Assembly (NCBI GenBank): GCA_003427395.1
Contig: BFEA01000095.1
Location: 2,862,444-2,884,430 of the forward strand
Source: Chara braunii
Taxonomy: Eukaryota; Streptophyta; Charophyceae; Charales; Characeae
Direction of reading: 5' to 3'
DNA: 21,987 nt
The notes below the pieces were generated by a model that saw nothing but the letters and a program-made list of their open reading frames with translations, made no database searches and was not told where the DNA came from. Positions 1 through 8,680 of this stretch are shown piece by piece. Each line of letters starts with the position of its first letter. Positions within the stretch are counted from its first letter, which is position 1. Position numbers and translations under genes: made by a program.

Positions 1-1345
1 AAGGGAAACATCACGGAACTTTCACAAGGTGAATCGCAACTCATCCAGGCTCCCAAATCAGTGAAAATTCAAAGTTTGGAGCATCAACACAAAGGAAAAT
101 ATCATGGAACTTTCATTAGGTGAATCGCAATTATCCAGGCTCCCAAATCAGTGAAAATTCAAAGTTTGCAGCATCAACACAAAGGAAAACATCACGGAAC
201 TTTCACAAGGTGAATCGCAACTCATCCCAACTCCCAAATCAGAGAAAACTTAAAGTTTGAAGCATCAACACAAAAAGAAACATCAGGGAACTTTCACTAG
301 GTGAATCGCAACTTACCCAAGCCCCCAAATTAGTGAAAATCCAAGATTTGAAGCAATCTATGAAAGAGAAACTTCACCGAACTATCACAAGGTGAACCCC
401 AACACACCCCAACACCCAAATCAACAAAATGACAAGTTTGACATCATCTATACTAGGGTAAACATCACCGAAGTATCACAAGATCAAGCGAAACACCTCC
501 AGGCACCCAAATCAACAAAATGACAAGTTTGGCATCATCTACACTACGGGAAACATCACCGAAGTATCCCAAGATGAAGCGCAACACACCCCAACACCCA
601 AATCAACAAAATGACAAGGTTGACATCATCTATACGAGGGGAAACATCACCGAAGTATCACAAGATGAAGCGCAACAAACCCCAGCACCCAAATCAACAA
701 ATGACAAGTTTGACATCATCTACACTAGGGAAAACATCACCGAAGTATCACAAGATGAAGCGCAACACCCCCAGGCACCTTAATCAACAAAATGACAAGT
801 TTGACATCATCTACACTAGAGGAAACGTCACCGAAGTATCCGAAGGTGAAGCGCAACAAACCCCAACACCCAAATCAACAAAATGACAAGTTTGACATCA
901 TCTACACGAGGGAAAACATCACCAAAGTATCACAAGATGAAGTGCAACACACCCCAGCACCCAAATCAACAAAATGACAAGTTTGATATCATCTACATTA
1001 GGGGAAATACCACCGAAGTATCCCAAGGTGAAGCGCAACACACCCTAGCACCCAAATCAAAAAAATGACAAGTTTGACATCATCTACACTAAGGGAAACA
1101 TCACCGAAGTATCACAAGATGAAGCGCAACACACCCCAACACCCAAATCAACAAAATGACAAGTTTGACATCATCTACACTTAGGGGAAACATCACCGAA
1201 GAATCCCAAGGTGAAGCGCAACATTCCCCAGTACCCAAATCAACAAAAAGACAAGTTGTGACATCATTTATACTAGGGAAACATCACCGAAGTATCCTAG
1301 GATGAATCGCAACTTACACAGGCATCAAGATCAGTAAAAATCACA
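1..1345. repeat. 91-bp satellite array, about 15 units, two subfamilies
   Basis: Direct repeats with a unit of 90-91 bp. The anchor 'aaatca' recurs at about 55, 145, 236, 327, 418, 509, 600, 690, 781, 872, 963, 1053, 1143 and 1234. Units before about 360 carry 'gaactttcac' and 'gtgaatcgcaact' (type A). Units from about 360 to 1290 carry 'gaagtatcacaagatgaagc' (type B). The last partial unit near 1300-1345 returns to a type-A-like form ('gatgaatcgcaacttacaca'). The array runs off the left edge. Short open frames inside it arise because 91 is not a multiple of 3, so each frame stays open for about two units; they are not genes. Confidence 0.95.
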
Positions 1346-1350
1346 GTCTT

Positions 1351-1482
1351 GGAGGGAGGAAGAAGATGAGGAAGGGGGAGAAGAAGAAAAGGAGGAAGAG
1401 GAGGAGGAGGAGGAGGAAGAAGAAGAAGAGGAGGAAGGAGGAGAGGGGGAACAGGAAGGAGGAGAGGGAGGAGGGGGAACTT
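1351..1482. repeat. GA-rich purine microsatellite
   Basis: About 130 bp of almost pure purine on the plus strand, an irregular mix of gga, aga and gaa triplets, directly abutting the end of the 91-bp satellite. It translates to a Lys/Arg/Glu string that I do not regard as a gene. Confidence 0.9.
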
Positions 1483-1838
1483 CCTCCCTTCCCACTCACC
1501 TCTTGTTGGTCCCTAGGCAATGTAGTCCCAAGCTTGGTTCTAGCTCCTTGAGTATGGGTTCCCCACCTCCCAAGCTCTCTCCTCCTTCCCTCACACCTCT
1601 CCTCTAGCTCTGGCAGGCTCCTTCCTCCAAGGCTGTGGAGTCCTTCCCTTTAGAAGGGCTAGGGGGACCCCTTTCAGCCTCTTTTCCTACCTCACAGCCT
1701 GAAGGCTATGGCGGATCACCTTCCTTGCCTTTCTCTAGCCTCTAGACCTCTTCCCTCAGCCCTATCACCATAGCCACACTCCAAGCTATCTCCGACTCTC
1801 ACCCCCTTGCTTCACTTCCACTCGGACTCTCTCCTAGA
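1483..1838. other. no gene seen
   Basis: Pyrimidine-rich unique-looking sequence. I see no open frame with recognisable protein character, no RNA gene and no clear repeat beyond small hairpins of about 5 bp. Confidence 0.5.
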
Positions 1839-2640
1839 CTCATTTGGGCAGCATGGGCACCTCTCATGCTCAAATGAGAGTGGCAGCCTGCACCTCCAGC
1901 TTATGTAGGCTGGAACAGGTGCACCGCCCAACCTCTAGGCCCCTCCAAGTGCCTCTAGGGACCCCAAAGGCCAAATTTCCGGTTTTGGCCTCCCCGGGGG
2001 TACCCGGGCATCATTTTGGCCAGGTACATGCAGTCCGAGAGGCTGGTACCCTCTCGGACTACCCCTTGGCCTACCCCGGTCTCTTTTCACCTCAAAAAGT
2101 GCTGCCTTTTGGGTACCGCTACCCCAAAATGCAGTCTTTACCAAAATTTGAGGGTCTAGAGGCCCGTTTTTCACCTTTTTCTTGGTCTAGGCCTCCTTTG
2201 GGTAGGCCGTTGCATTTTCCCAAGTGACGGCACAGATCTCAGCCTTGGATCTAGCTGAGATCTATGGTTCTCATCATTCCGAGTCACTTCAAGCTCTTCC
2301 TTGCTCCAAATTTGAGCCTTTGCTCCAATTTTTAATTTTTTTGATGTACCTGGCCCACACCTTGGGCCGAATTCGCAGTTTTGTCTTGTTCCTCTCTTTG
2401 TTTTTCCTCCAATTTGCTGCCAACTCATTCCGGAGCTANCCGTTTTGTGTCAGNCCACAAAAAAACGGCTAGATNTCCTCCTCCGCAAGATCANATCTCA
2501 GATCNAAGGCNCAAAAATGAGCCGGTCAACTCACATCAGCATTTTTCTTTATTTTTGTTGCTTAAATTCAGATATTGCAGAGATAATGCCACAAGGACAT
2601 TATCTATGCAATCCGAACTGCCCTCCTAGGATCTAGGAGG
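1839..2640. repeat. chain of short perfect inverted repeats
   Basis: A dense succession of foldback sequences. Arms: 1839-1855 with 1865-1878 (ctcatttg...caaatgag, small indel); 1889-1900 with 1909-1923 (tgcacct...ccagc against gctgg...aggtgca, 3-nt bulge); 1969-1975 with 1984-1990 (ggccaaa/tttggcc); 2032-2041 with 2051-2060 (agtccgagag/ctctcggact, perfect); 2102-2115 with 2120-2134 (ctgc-ttttggg against cccaaaa-gcag, one mismatch and one bulge); 2234-2243 with 2254-2263 (agatctcagc/gctgagatct, perfect); 2436-2449 with 2456-2472; 2576-2588 with 2598-2610 (12 of 13 paired); 2622-2629 with 2633-2640 (cctcctag/ctaggagg, perfect). Loops are mostly 3-10 nt. Open frames through the segment look like shadows. 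It could be a structured RNA locus or a foldback-type element; the sequence alone does not decide. Confidence 0.75.
2436..2511. other. hairpin and flank carrying six ambiguous bases
   Basis: Single N's stand at 2439, 2454, 2475, 2494, 2505 and 2511. The first two lie in or near a hairpin whose arms are 2436-2449 and 2456-2472 and differ by a 3-nt change in an A/T run. The N at 2439 lies opposite a base of the other arm that would predict g. The cluster suggests unresolved variation or assembly difficulty in a foldback region. Confidence 0.8.
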
Positions 2641-3349
2641 GATGAGGTCATCATTGAGACCTGCCAGTCCCTACCGCTGCAGTCCCAACCTGGCGGCACT
2701 TTTTCCTTCACTCCTTCCTCCTCCTTCGTCTCATTCTCCCCCCTTTTGCTCCATTCTTTTCTCGTTTACTGTTGGGATAAGTTTCCAACAACTATTTCTC
2801 CTCTTTCTAGCTGTTGGACCTTTCCCAAGGTCCGATTTTGCAGCCGGCATATGGCCGTTGCACCTCGGACTGCAGTAGTGGCACCCCAAGGCCAAAGTGG
2901 GCTCCTTTTTGCTGTCGTCGCCTCCAGTTTGAGACCCTTTTGCTCCGATTTTCTCTGGCCACCCCTTTTTTCCACGTGGAGCCCTCGGAACTTCGTTTTT
3001 CTTGGCCTGGCTTGTCCGGGATACTCGGACTGCTGCCCCCCCCCCCCCTTACTGCTGCTACTCCATCTTTTCTTTCCCCTTGGCACCTCCCGCAAGCGCT
3101 TGCCATGACGGCTTTTAACGTTTTCATCCGGACTCCCCGGCCCGACTGGTCCCGTCCACCTATCGTTATGCTACTTTATTTCTGTTGTCGTTGCATTTGA
3201 TCCAGGACCCCCTTGGGTTGCCCCAGGTGCCCTCCGTTTTTCCCGCCTCGTGCCCGTCTTCTCCGTAATGTCGACAATCCCCATCCGCGGCTCCTGACAC
3301 TTTTTATTCCGCCGATACCCAATCTGCTAGTGGTTCCGCTGGTGCCGCC
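2641..3349. other. no supported gene; pyrimidine-rich
   Basis: Contains a C10 run near 3037-3046 and weak foldbacks (for example ggacc/ggtcc near 2816-2833). Overlapping open frames of 78-128 aa occur on both strands but show no domain; they follow from the strong C/T bias of the plus strand. Confidence 0.4.
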
Positions 3350-3590
3350 ATTTTATCTAGGCCGACGCGGTCCCTGGCACTTCGGCCTGCCTACATTACG
3401 TCTTTCCCTTGGTCTCACGTGGTTCCCGGTACTTCGTCCTGCCGGCACCACGTCGTCCCTTGGTCCCGCGTGGTCCTCGGCGCTTTGTCCTGCTGGTACC
3501 GCCCCGTCCTTCGGTCCCATGTGGTCCCCGACACTCCTGCCCCGCCTGTACCATGTCTTTCCTTGGTGCCCCTGACGTCTTTCTGCCTTA
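3350..3590. repeat. degenerate 51-52-bp tandem repeat
   Basis: Units begin at about 3350, 3398, 3450, 3501 and 3553 and share a core like 'cttggtcccgcgtggtcc' followed by 'cttcgtcctgc.ggtacc'. Because the unit is near 51 bp, the minus strand shows a matching peptide of about 17 residues repeated three times (such as AVPAGQSAEDHAGPRDD) inside an open frame from 3751 to 3353. I treat that frame as a by-product of the repeat, though a real basic repeat protein cannot be excluded. Confidence 0.7.
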
Positions 3591-4235
3591 TAGCGACCTC
3601 TGCTCCCCGCTCCTATTGCGTCCCGCATGCTATCCCGTTCGAAGTGTCGGCTCCCACCAACCCTGCGGTCTCCCTGACCCTCCTGCCACCGCGTTGCGTC
3701 AGCGCCTTGCGCCCTGTCCCTTCCCACTTCCTTCCTTCCCTTGTTGCGCACCTCCTATGCTACTACCGACTTCCCGGTGGCCCTTCTCCGTCCTTGGGGA
3801 AGGAGTCGCCCCTGTTGTTCTCTAACAGTTCTTTTGTCGCTTTCCACTTAGCCAACCCATTTCTAGTCTGGCGGCCCCGACGACTTTGGGCAGCCTCTCG
3901 CTTCCTACTGTCCGCGCCCATGCTTCCGCTCTTTCCAGCGTATCTGCCTCCAGTTTTCTCTGTCGTGCACAAATTGGTCATATACAGTCTCTCGAGTGAC
4001 GGGAAGTCATTCGGGACTCACCAGTCCCGACATATTCCCCCCACTCATTCGCGATGTCCTCATGGCGCACCAATCCATGGTCAGTAGGAATTTTGGAGTG
4101 ATAGACAGATAGGGAAGAGAGGTGGGGTGGGATGGGTAGTTAGCTTGCCAGGGTTCTTTTTGTATTTCCCACTCTTTTCTCGAGTCCTTCTTTAAGTGTC
4201 TGCCCTTGGGGCGGGGGAGGGCATGGAGGGGTCAA
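3591..4235. other. no supported gene
   Basis: A minus-strand open frame at 3981-3763 (72 aa, Lys/Arg/Glu-rich) leads towards the repeat-containing frame below 3751, one frame apart. It could be coding debris, but the purine-rich minus strand yields such charged frames readily. The plus-strand frame at 3419-4087 is Ser/Pro/Leu-rich and looks like a shadow. Confidence 0.35.
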
Positions 4236-4239
4236 GGTT

Positions 4240-4570
4240 TTGTTTCGGGTTTCCTTTGAATTGCGTAACGTCCCCAAGCTCAATAATATCTTTGTAACAA
4301 CGCGTGACATTCTCTTTGCATCAACGCCCGTCTCACAACTGTATCTCTTTCTCACTGGAACTCTCGAATACCCAAGAGCTTCCCACCAACCTCTGGTGTC
4401 GTCCCAAAAGAGAGGACGACGAGCCCATCACCCTCCCCAAGGACCGTGGTAAGAGGAAGATTTTGGCGGCGAATGTCACAAGGATCATTCGCCATGGTTT
4501 CCTCCAGGTGCGAGCTAGCATCACATCAAGGAGCTTAAGCAGCTTGATGTCTCTTTTCCTTATCAAGTTG
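4240..4570 (+). pseudogene. possible plus-strand coding relic, unknown
   Basis: I do not recognise this. Here the plus strand is locally less pyrimidine-biased. One frame reads a protein-like stretch from ATG 4240 (MFRVSFELRNVPKLNNIFVT) to about 4370, another continues through about 4500 (with LWCRPKREDDEPITLPKDRG), and the first frame again gives IKELKQLDVSFPYQVD before a stop near 4573. Jumping between frames would fit a gene broken by indels. No domain is visible and chance is a serious alternative. Confidence 0.22.
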
Positions 4571-4799
4571 ACTAGCATCGCCCCTTGGAGGGGTCTGACC
4601 ACAGACATGCCCTGCAACTAGTTTTTTATTGTACGTTATTTCTCGCTCTCGGCAATGTCTTGAAGGCTGCATTCGTAATCTCAAATCTGTCTTCCCATTT
4701 CATTGAAAAAAAACGTTCTCGAGCAAAAATCATTTTTTGCTTTGTCTAATTCATTACTCTTAGGACATCCACTCATTTTCAATACAATTTTTCCTCTCC
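4571..4799. other. AT-richer spacer, no gene seen
   Basis: Contains short A8 and T-rich runs near 4705-4740. No open frame, RNA gene or repeat is recognisable. Confidence 0.4.
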
Positions 4800-5190
4800 C
4801 CGAAGCTCATACATAGCCAAATCCACATGCATCCTTCCTGGGTCATTCCTCCCGGCCTTTCTTAGGTCCTGCCAATTCATGTGCGTTGCTTGGCTCACCC
4901 CTCAGCCACTTCTCATCTTTTCGAGCTTATACGAGTCAATTTTACAACCAATTCTCAGTCTGTCAATTCCTTTCCTGGGTCTATGCAGAATCAATTATAC
5001 CAGCCCTTTCCTTCCTGGCTATCTTGTCAAGCCATTTTCTCAAGTTTATACCATGTCACTTACTCAAGTCTTTTCTGCTCTGGCGTCTTGCCAGACCCCC
5101 TTTTCTCAGGTCCAAACAAAGTCAATTACAATTTTTTTCTGTTCCTGCCATCTTGACAGGCCCCCTTTTTCCCAAGACCAATTACAAGTC
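4800..5190. repeat. degenerate 64-65-bp tandem repeat
   Basis: The anchor 'cttg.ca.gcc' recurs at 5023, 5087 and 5152, and each unit also holds a 'ttctcaagt.tataccatgtca'-like block ('gagtcaatttta', 'gaatcaattata', 'catgtcacttac', 'aagtcaattaca'). Older, weaker units extend left to about 4800. The plus-strand frames of up to 175 aa over this block carry the repetition and look non-genic. Confidence 0.65.
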
Positions 5191-5199
5191 TTATTTTCA

Positions 5200-5760
5200 T
5201 GCGTATTCATTGGTAGATGGCACACCTTCACCCCACTCAAGACGCGATGTCCCCATCGCGCGACTGGTTCTCACTCGGAGGTACGCAGACCTTTGGCCCG
5301 CCGACCGCAAGTCAAGGACACAAGCCCATCCGCTTCACAAAAGGAAGAGTGATCAGTTCTTCCCCAGCGGACGACGCCTCATCCTTCTACCCGGTCCGAC
5401 CTTTCTTCTCTAACGTGGCGAGCACCAATACCAAGGTTCCTCCTCATGTCTGCCAGGTAGGTCCAATCCAAGCCTGCCAGAGCCTCGTCTAGCCGTAAGA
5501 GCGTTCCTCGCGAATCGTTCCTCCCGAGTGGTAATTTTCTAGATTCCGGCCTCTTTCTTAAAAGAGAGTTGGGGCTCTCGATCAGTCCGCGAGTGCAGTT
5601 ACGAAGATCTCGCAATTAGTCCCGAAACGGTTGTAGTGTTCCGGCAGTGCAGTGTCAATGCCCCGTTGTGGTGGCGGACTCCACCCGGTACCTCGCCCAG
5701 CCTCTCCCCTTGGACAGTGCCGCCCAACTTAGCGCGGGCAGCCGTGGTCCGACCCAAACG
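5200..5760 (-). pseudogene. possible minus-strand coding relic, unknown
   Basis: Three minus-strand frames in succession give protein-like pieces with mixed hydrophobic and charged residues: about 5655-5585 (with DTALPEHYNRFGTNCEIFVT, ended by TGA), about 5600-5379 (with TLLRLDEALAGLDWTYLADM) and about 5375-5225 (with GEELITLPFVKRMGLCP and, after a TGA, VCVPPSENQSRDGDIAS). The balance of W, Y, F and L is better than the Lys/Arg/Gly-only frames elsewhere on this strand. No family is recognised, and frame switching plus stops would make it dead. Confidence 0.28.
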
Positions 5761-6159
5761 GCCATGCCACCCCTCTATGACATGACGTGTGGTTGGAGAC
5801 AAGCAAAATGGACTAGATGAGAATGACTTTCCTGCCCATTTGGCTCTCTCGCCCTTTGACGTTTAGGCATTCAACAGGAGGCACAGTTGAAATTCCCCGA
5901 CTAGAGCTCATTGTCGGAGGTGGTTCCGGACGTCCCGCACCGATCCAAGTGGTAGGTGCCTTAGTCCTTTAACCCTCACCCTCTCGAAGAGGAACGGGTC
6001 GCGCTGATACTTTTTCCCTCAAGGGGATAGAGGTCTTGGGGTCGCGGTGCATGCACCGGTGTCCCCCTCTTGCTGACGCCAAAGACTAGAAAAAAAAAGA
6101 AGTTTCGTTTCAAGGCTCTTTCCAAGTCCATTTCAAATTGCCTAGGGTCCCCTGTTTAT
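5761..6159. other. no gene seen; perfect 12-bp palindrome at 6046-6057
   Basis: No convincing open frame. The palindrome ggtgcatgcacc sits at 6046-6057, followed by an A8 run near 6090. No known site is assigned to either. Confidence 0.4.
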
Positions 6160-6400
6160 GCAATGCAATTTCCAATGTTCAATCCAATTCCAATGCGCAG
6201 TCTCATTCTCATGCTCAATCTCAGTCCAATGCTCAATCTCAGTCGAATGCTCAGTACAATATCTCTTCCAAAGTTGAGTCCAATATCTCTTCCGATGTCT
6301 TTTCCAAGGCTCCGCACTTTCCAATATATTTTCAGAGGCCCATCTCAATGTCTCTTTTAGGCTCAGCTCAATATCTCATCAATATTTTTTTTCAAAGCTC
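6160..6400. repeat. short irregular tandem repeat (ccaatgctcaatctcag-like)
   Basis: A CT/CA-rich array built from units of about 12-18 bp such as 'caatgctcaatctcagt' and 'ccaatatctcttcc'. In the plus strand it makes repetitive SQSNAQSQSN or LNLSPMLNLS peptides depending on frame, which is low complexity rather than a gene. Confidence 0.65.
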
Positions 6401-6488
6401 AGCTCTCCCCGTATCATACATCTCAAGCAGTCATGCAAGGGGACCCCAGTGCCAATTCCAAAGAATGACCCTTGTCAGAGGTCATTCC

Positions 6489-6645
6489 GAACAACCTGGT
6501 TAGGGTCATTCTTTCCAATTCCAAGTCGAACAGCCTGGTTAGAGTCGTTCTTATTCGTTGCAATCGGACAGCCTGGTTAGGACCATTCTTATCCTTTTCA
6601 ATTGAACAGCCTGGTTAGGGTCATCCTTGTCCATTGCAATGTTAG
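6489..6645. repeat. 39-bp tandem repeat, four units
   Basis: The core 'acagcctggttagg.tcatt' occurs at 6491 (as acaacctgg), 6530, 6568 and 6606, spacing 38-39 bp, with a variable 'ttatcc.ttgcaat' tail. A partial earlier match lies at 6465-6489 ('gaatgacccttgtcagaggtcattc'). Confidence 0.8.
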
Positions 6646-7083
6646 CGCCCGAGGGGGTGGGCCTCGAGGACACGGATCCTGTTTCGTCTCGGGGGTTGGA
6701 AGGCGGTCATCGTTTTGGGTTTTTACGCATGCTTCTTCATTTTCCTCATGTCTTTTGTCGTTCTCACATCCATCCATACATCCGACTTAGCGTCTAGTTC
6801 TCAAGTTGAGGCTCGCGGCCCCGAGCAGCACTAGCCCGCCCGGCCGTTCAACCATTACAAGGGGTGTTGCATCATTTCAATGTTTCCCTGCCACTTTTCT
6901 GACTTCTCATATGTTTCTCAATGCTCTGGGATTGCCTGGGGTAGGTTGGATTAGGCTCCTAGGGGAGAGGGTGCCTCTCTAACCATAGGTCCCCTAACCT
7001 CTCACAAAGACTCGTGAGCGACTCATTCAATCGTGGGTACACAATTTCAAAAGAAAAACTCTCGCCATGAATGCATCTTCCAA
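6646..7083. other. no gene seen
   Basis: GC-rich start (6650-6720), then mixed sequence. No repeats of note and no supported coding region. Confidence 0.4.
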
Positions 7084-7560
7084 TGTTCGAGAGTTCACAT
7101 GCCCCTGCCTATTTCCTCGAGGCAAAGTCAATCATCCCCAAAGTCTGTTTCTTACTACCACAAAAAGGTTCACGTTTTCCCCAAAGAAGCGAATACTCAT
7201 ACAAAGTAGCACAAACCTCCCAATCCCCAATAGTTTCTTCAGTCCAAAAAGTAGTTACATTACAGTCCTTCCTTAAAAAGGAGAAGACAAAGTTCGAATG
7301 CAACGACAACATTACAGACTCGTCTTATCTAGGTCCCCCTTGTTTTCCTCTTGCTTACTGTTAGCTAATGCAACCCGTCACAATTCTATATCTAAGTGCA
7401 CTGACCCTTATGTATTTTCCCGAAAAGGCAACGACTTACACGAAGTAGCACCCATTGCCCGGTCTTTAGTCAAAGGTTGCCTCATTTCAGTCCATTTGGA
7501 AGAGTTCAAATGCGAAATTCAAAATGGCAGTTGTCCCTGCCCAGGTACCGACCCTTCCTA
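7084..7560. repeat. degenerate duplicated module of about 210-240 bp
   Basis: Two diverged copies are visible. 'cgttttccccaaagaagcg...catacaaagtagcac' (about 7173-7213) matches 'tattttcccgaaaaggc...cttacacgaagtagcac' (about 7412-7451). The marker 'gttcgaatgc' or similar recurs near 7084 (gttcgagag), 7290 and 7502. On the plus strand the modules also translate to similar peptides (KFECNDN against FKCEIQNG), so the module might once have been coding. No family is recognised. Confidence 0.45.
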
Positions 7561-7571
7561 ATTTCTAGTTA

Positions 7572-7582
7572 CCCCCCCCCCC
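7572..7582 (-). promoter_or_regulatory. oligo-G11, candidate polypurine tract
   Basis: Eleven C's on the plus strand, so AATGGGGGGGGGGG on the minus strand, lie 18 bp beyond the last stop of the post-pol gene. That is where a retroelement primes plus-strand DNA synthesis, just before its 3' LTR. The next bases (TAACTAG) do not begin with the usual TG, so this is inference. Confidence 0.3.
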
Positions 7583-7600
7583 ATTGCGCGTGCTATTCCC

Positions 7601-8259
7601 CTAATGTCTAGGTGGCCTGCGTTGAGCCTCCCTCCTTGCGCGATTCTCCCCTTCCTGCTCCATTTGCCTCTTTATTCCTTGGAACTAGAGGAGTGCCTGT
7701 TCTGTAAAGAAGGTTGTTGGGGCTAGATCCTCTCCTCTGGCCAGCTTTTCCCTTGCCTTCATGATCCATTGGTATCGCAAGATACTCCCCCATTAATCGA
7801 ACCAATCGCTGAACTCATATCCGAACTCTTCTATCCATATGTCATTTTTCTCACCCGGTTGCTCCCTTCTTCCCCGTTCTTCTCTTGTGGGCGTTGTTAC
7901 CTCATCTTCCTCCTCGCTGGTGAGGTCGATAAATTCCACGGGCACGTCCTCGTCCAGCCTTGGTCTTTTCCCCGGGTTCCTCTCTTCCTCACTGCTAGTG
8001 TCGCTTTCCGATGGGAGGACTATCGGCTCCCCTTCCTTTAGTGGCGATGGTCCCTGGTCCCTTGCTTTCTCCCTCCCTTATTCACAACCAAGTTGTGATA
8101 AAATCCCACGTACAATTTCCTTTTCCTGGAGCTCGATTGTTCAGCCTGCCTTGACGACTGTCCCTCAGTAGACCTGTTGATGGCGTTGCTGTTGTTTTCA
8201 TTTCCAAATTCCATTTTTGCCGTTTGCTGTTTGCTCCCCGCCTGGTCCTGTTCATGCAT
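7601..8259 (-). pseudogene. post-pol accessory gene with SIM-like motif and basic clusters, broken
   Basis: About 219 codons from ATG 8259 to TAG 7603-7601. The first 61 codons are in one frame; the rest is one base over, the shift lying in a G run near 8077. In the second frame TAA (7795-7793) and a TAG near 7689 interrupt before the final stop. Visible parts: a Ser/Gln-rich N-terminus; basic clusters SSRKRKL and GKRPRLDED (nuclear-localisation-like); VEFIDLTSEEEDE, which fits a SUMO-interacting motif (hydrophobic core followed by acidic residues); a weaker similar run PIVLPSESDTSSEEE; an acidic/aromatic stretch (DIWIEEFGYEFSDWFD); and a basic, probably helical end (IKRQMEQEGENRARREAQRR). 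No membrane segment or signal peptide, so it is not env-like. It is on the strand of pol, 421 bp beyond its stop. Function is unknown; a nuclear, SUMO-linked role is inference. Confidence 0.6.
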
Positions 8260-8396
8260 AATCAATCACCACAACCCCCTCCCCATATACTCACATTCCT
8301 TCCCATCCCCATTTGCAGATTTGCCGACCTTCTCAGAACCCTTGCTTGCCCTTGCCCGGTTGGTGATCCCGTCCCCCCCCCGTTGTACCCTTGACA

Positions 8397-8600
8397 CATT
8401 GTCCCAACACATAGGTGCCTAATGTAGGTAGTCCACCTCATCACCCCACAAAAGCTACGGTACATTGTCCCCGCCCATAAATACCTCGTATAGACAGTCC
8501 CCAGCGTTACCCCACAAAAACTATAATACACTGTCCCATGCGCCCAGACCCAGTCACAGTCAGCCCAGGCAGTCTCCCCACCTTCCACAAAAGTCAAGAC
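8397..8600. repeat. 66-bp tandem repeat between pol and the post-pol gene, three units
   Basis: Units start at 8397, 8463 and 8529, exactly 66 bp apart, with the core 'ca.tgtccc...accccacaaaa.cta'. As 66 is 22 codons, a minus-strand open frame (8615-8262) shows the repeated peptide (GTVYYSFCGV, GTMYRSFCGV). I regard this as a non-coding, possibly regulatory array. A cttataag box at 8659-8666, just beyond the pol stop, is TATA-like on the minus strand. Confidence 0.75.
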
Positions 8601-8680
8601 ACACAAAACGAACAATCCCTATGGTCATGATCACTTCCACAGGGAGGCGGTCCAGAACTTATAAGCCAGCTACCCGCCTC

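Noticed and set aside
520-1068. Four repetitive plus-strand open frames in the satellite
   Set aside because: They are frames of the 91-bp repeat and start at successive units.
1-1345. CRISPR-like array
   Set aside because: The whole 91-bp unit repeats with no unique spacers, and the context is eukaryotic.
3419-4087. 222-aa plus-strand open frame
   Set aside because: Ser/Pro/Leu-rich, runs through a 52-bp repeat, and is expected from C/T-rich sequence with few stop codons.
7601-8259. env-like gene after pol
   Set aside because: No signal peptide, membrane helix or cysteine pattern; the motifs are nuclear in type.
8262-8615. 117-aa minus-strand open frame over the 66-bp repeat
   Set aside because: Kept open because 66 is a multiple of 3; composition is low in coding character and it runs into the start of the next gene in another frame.
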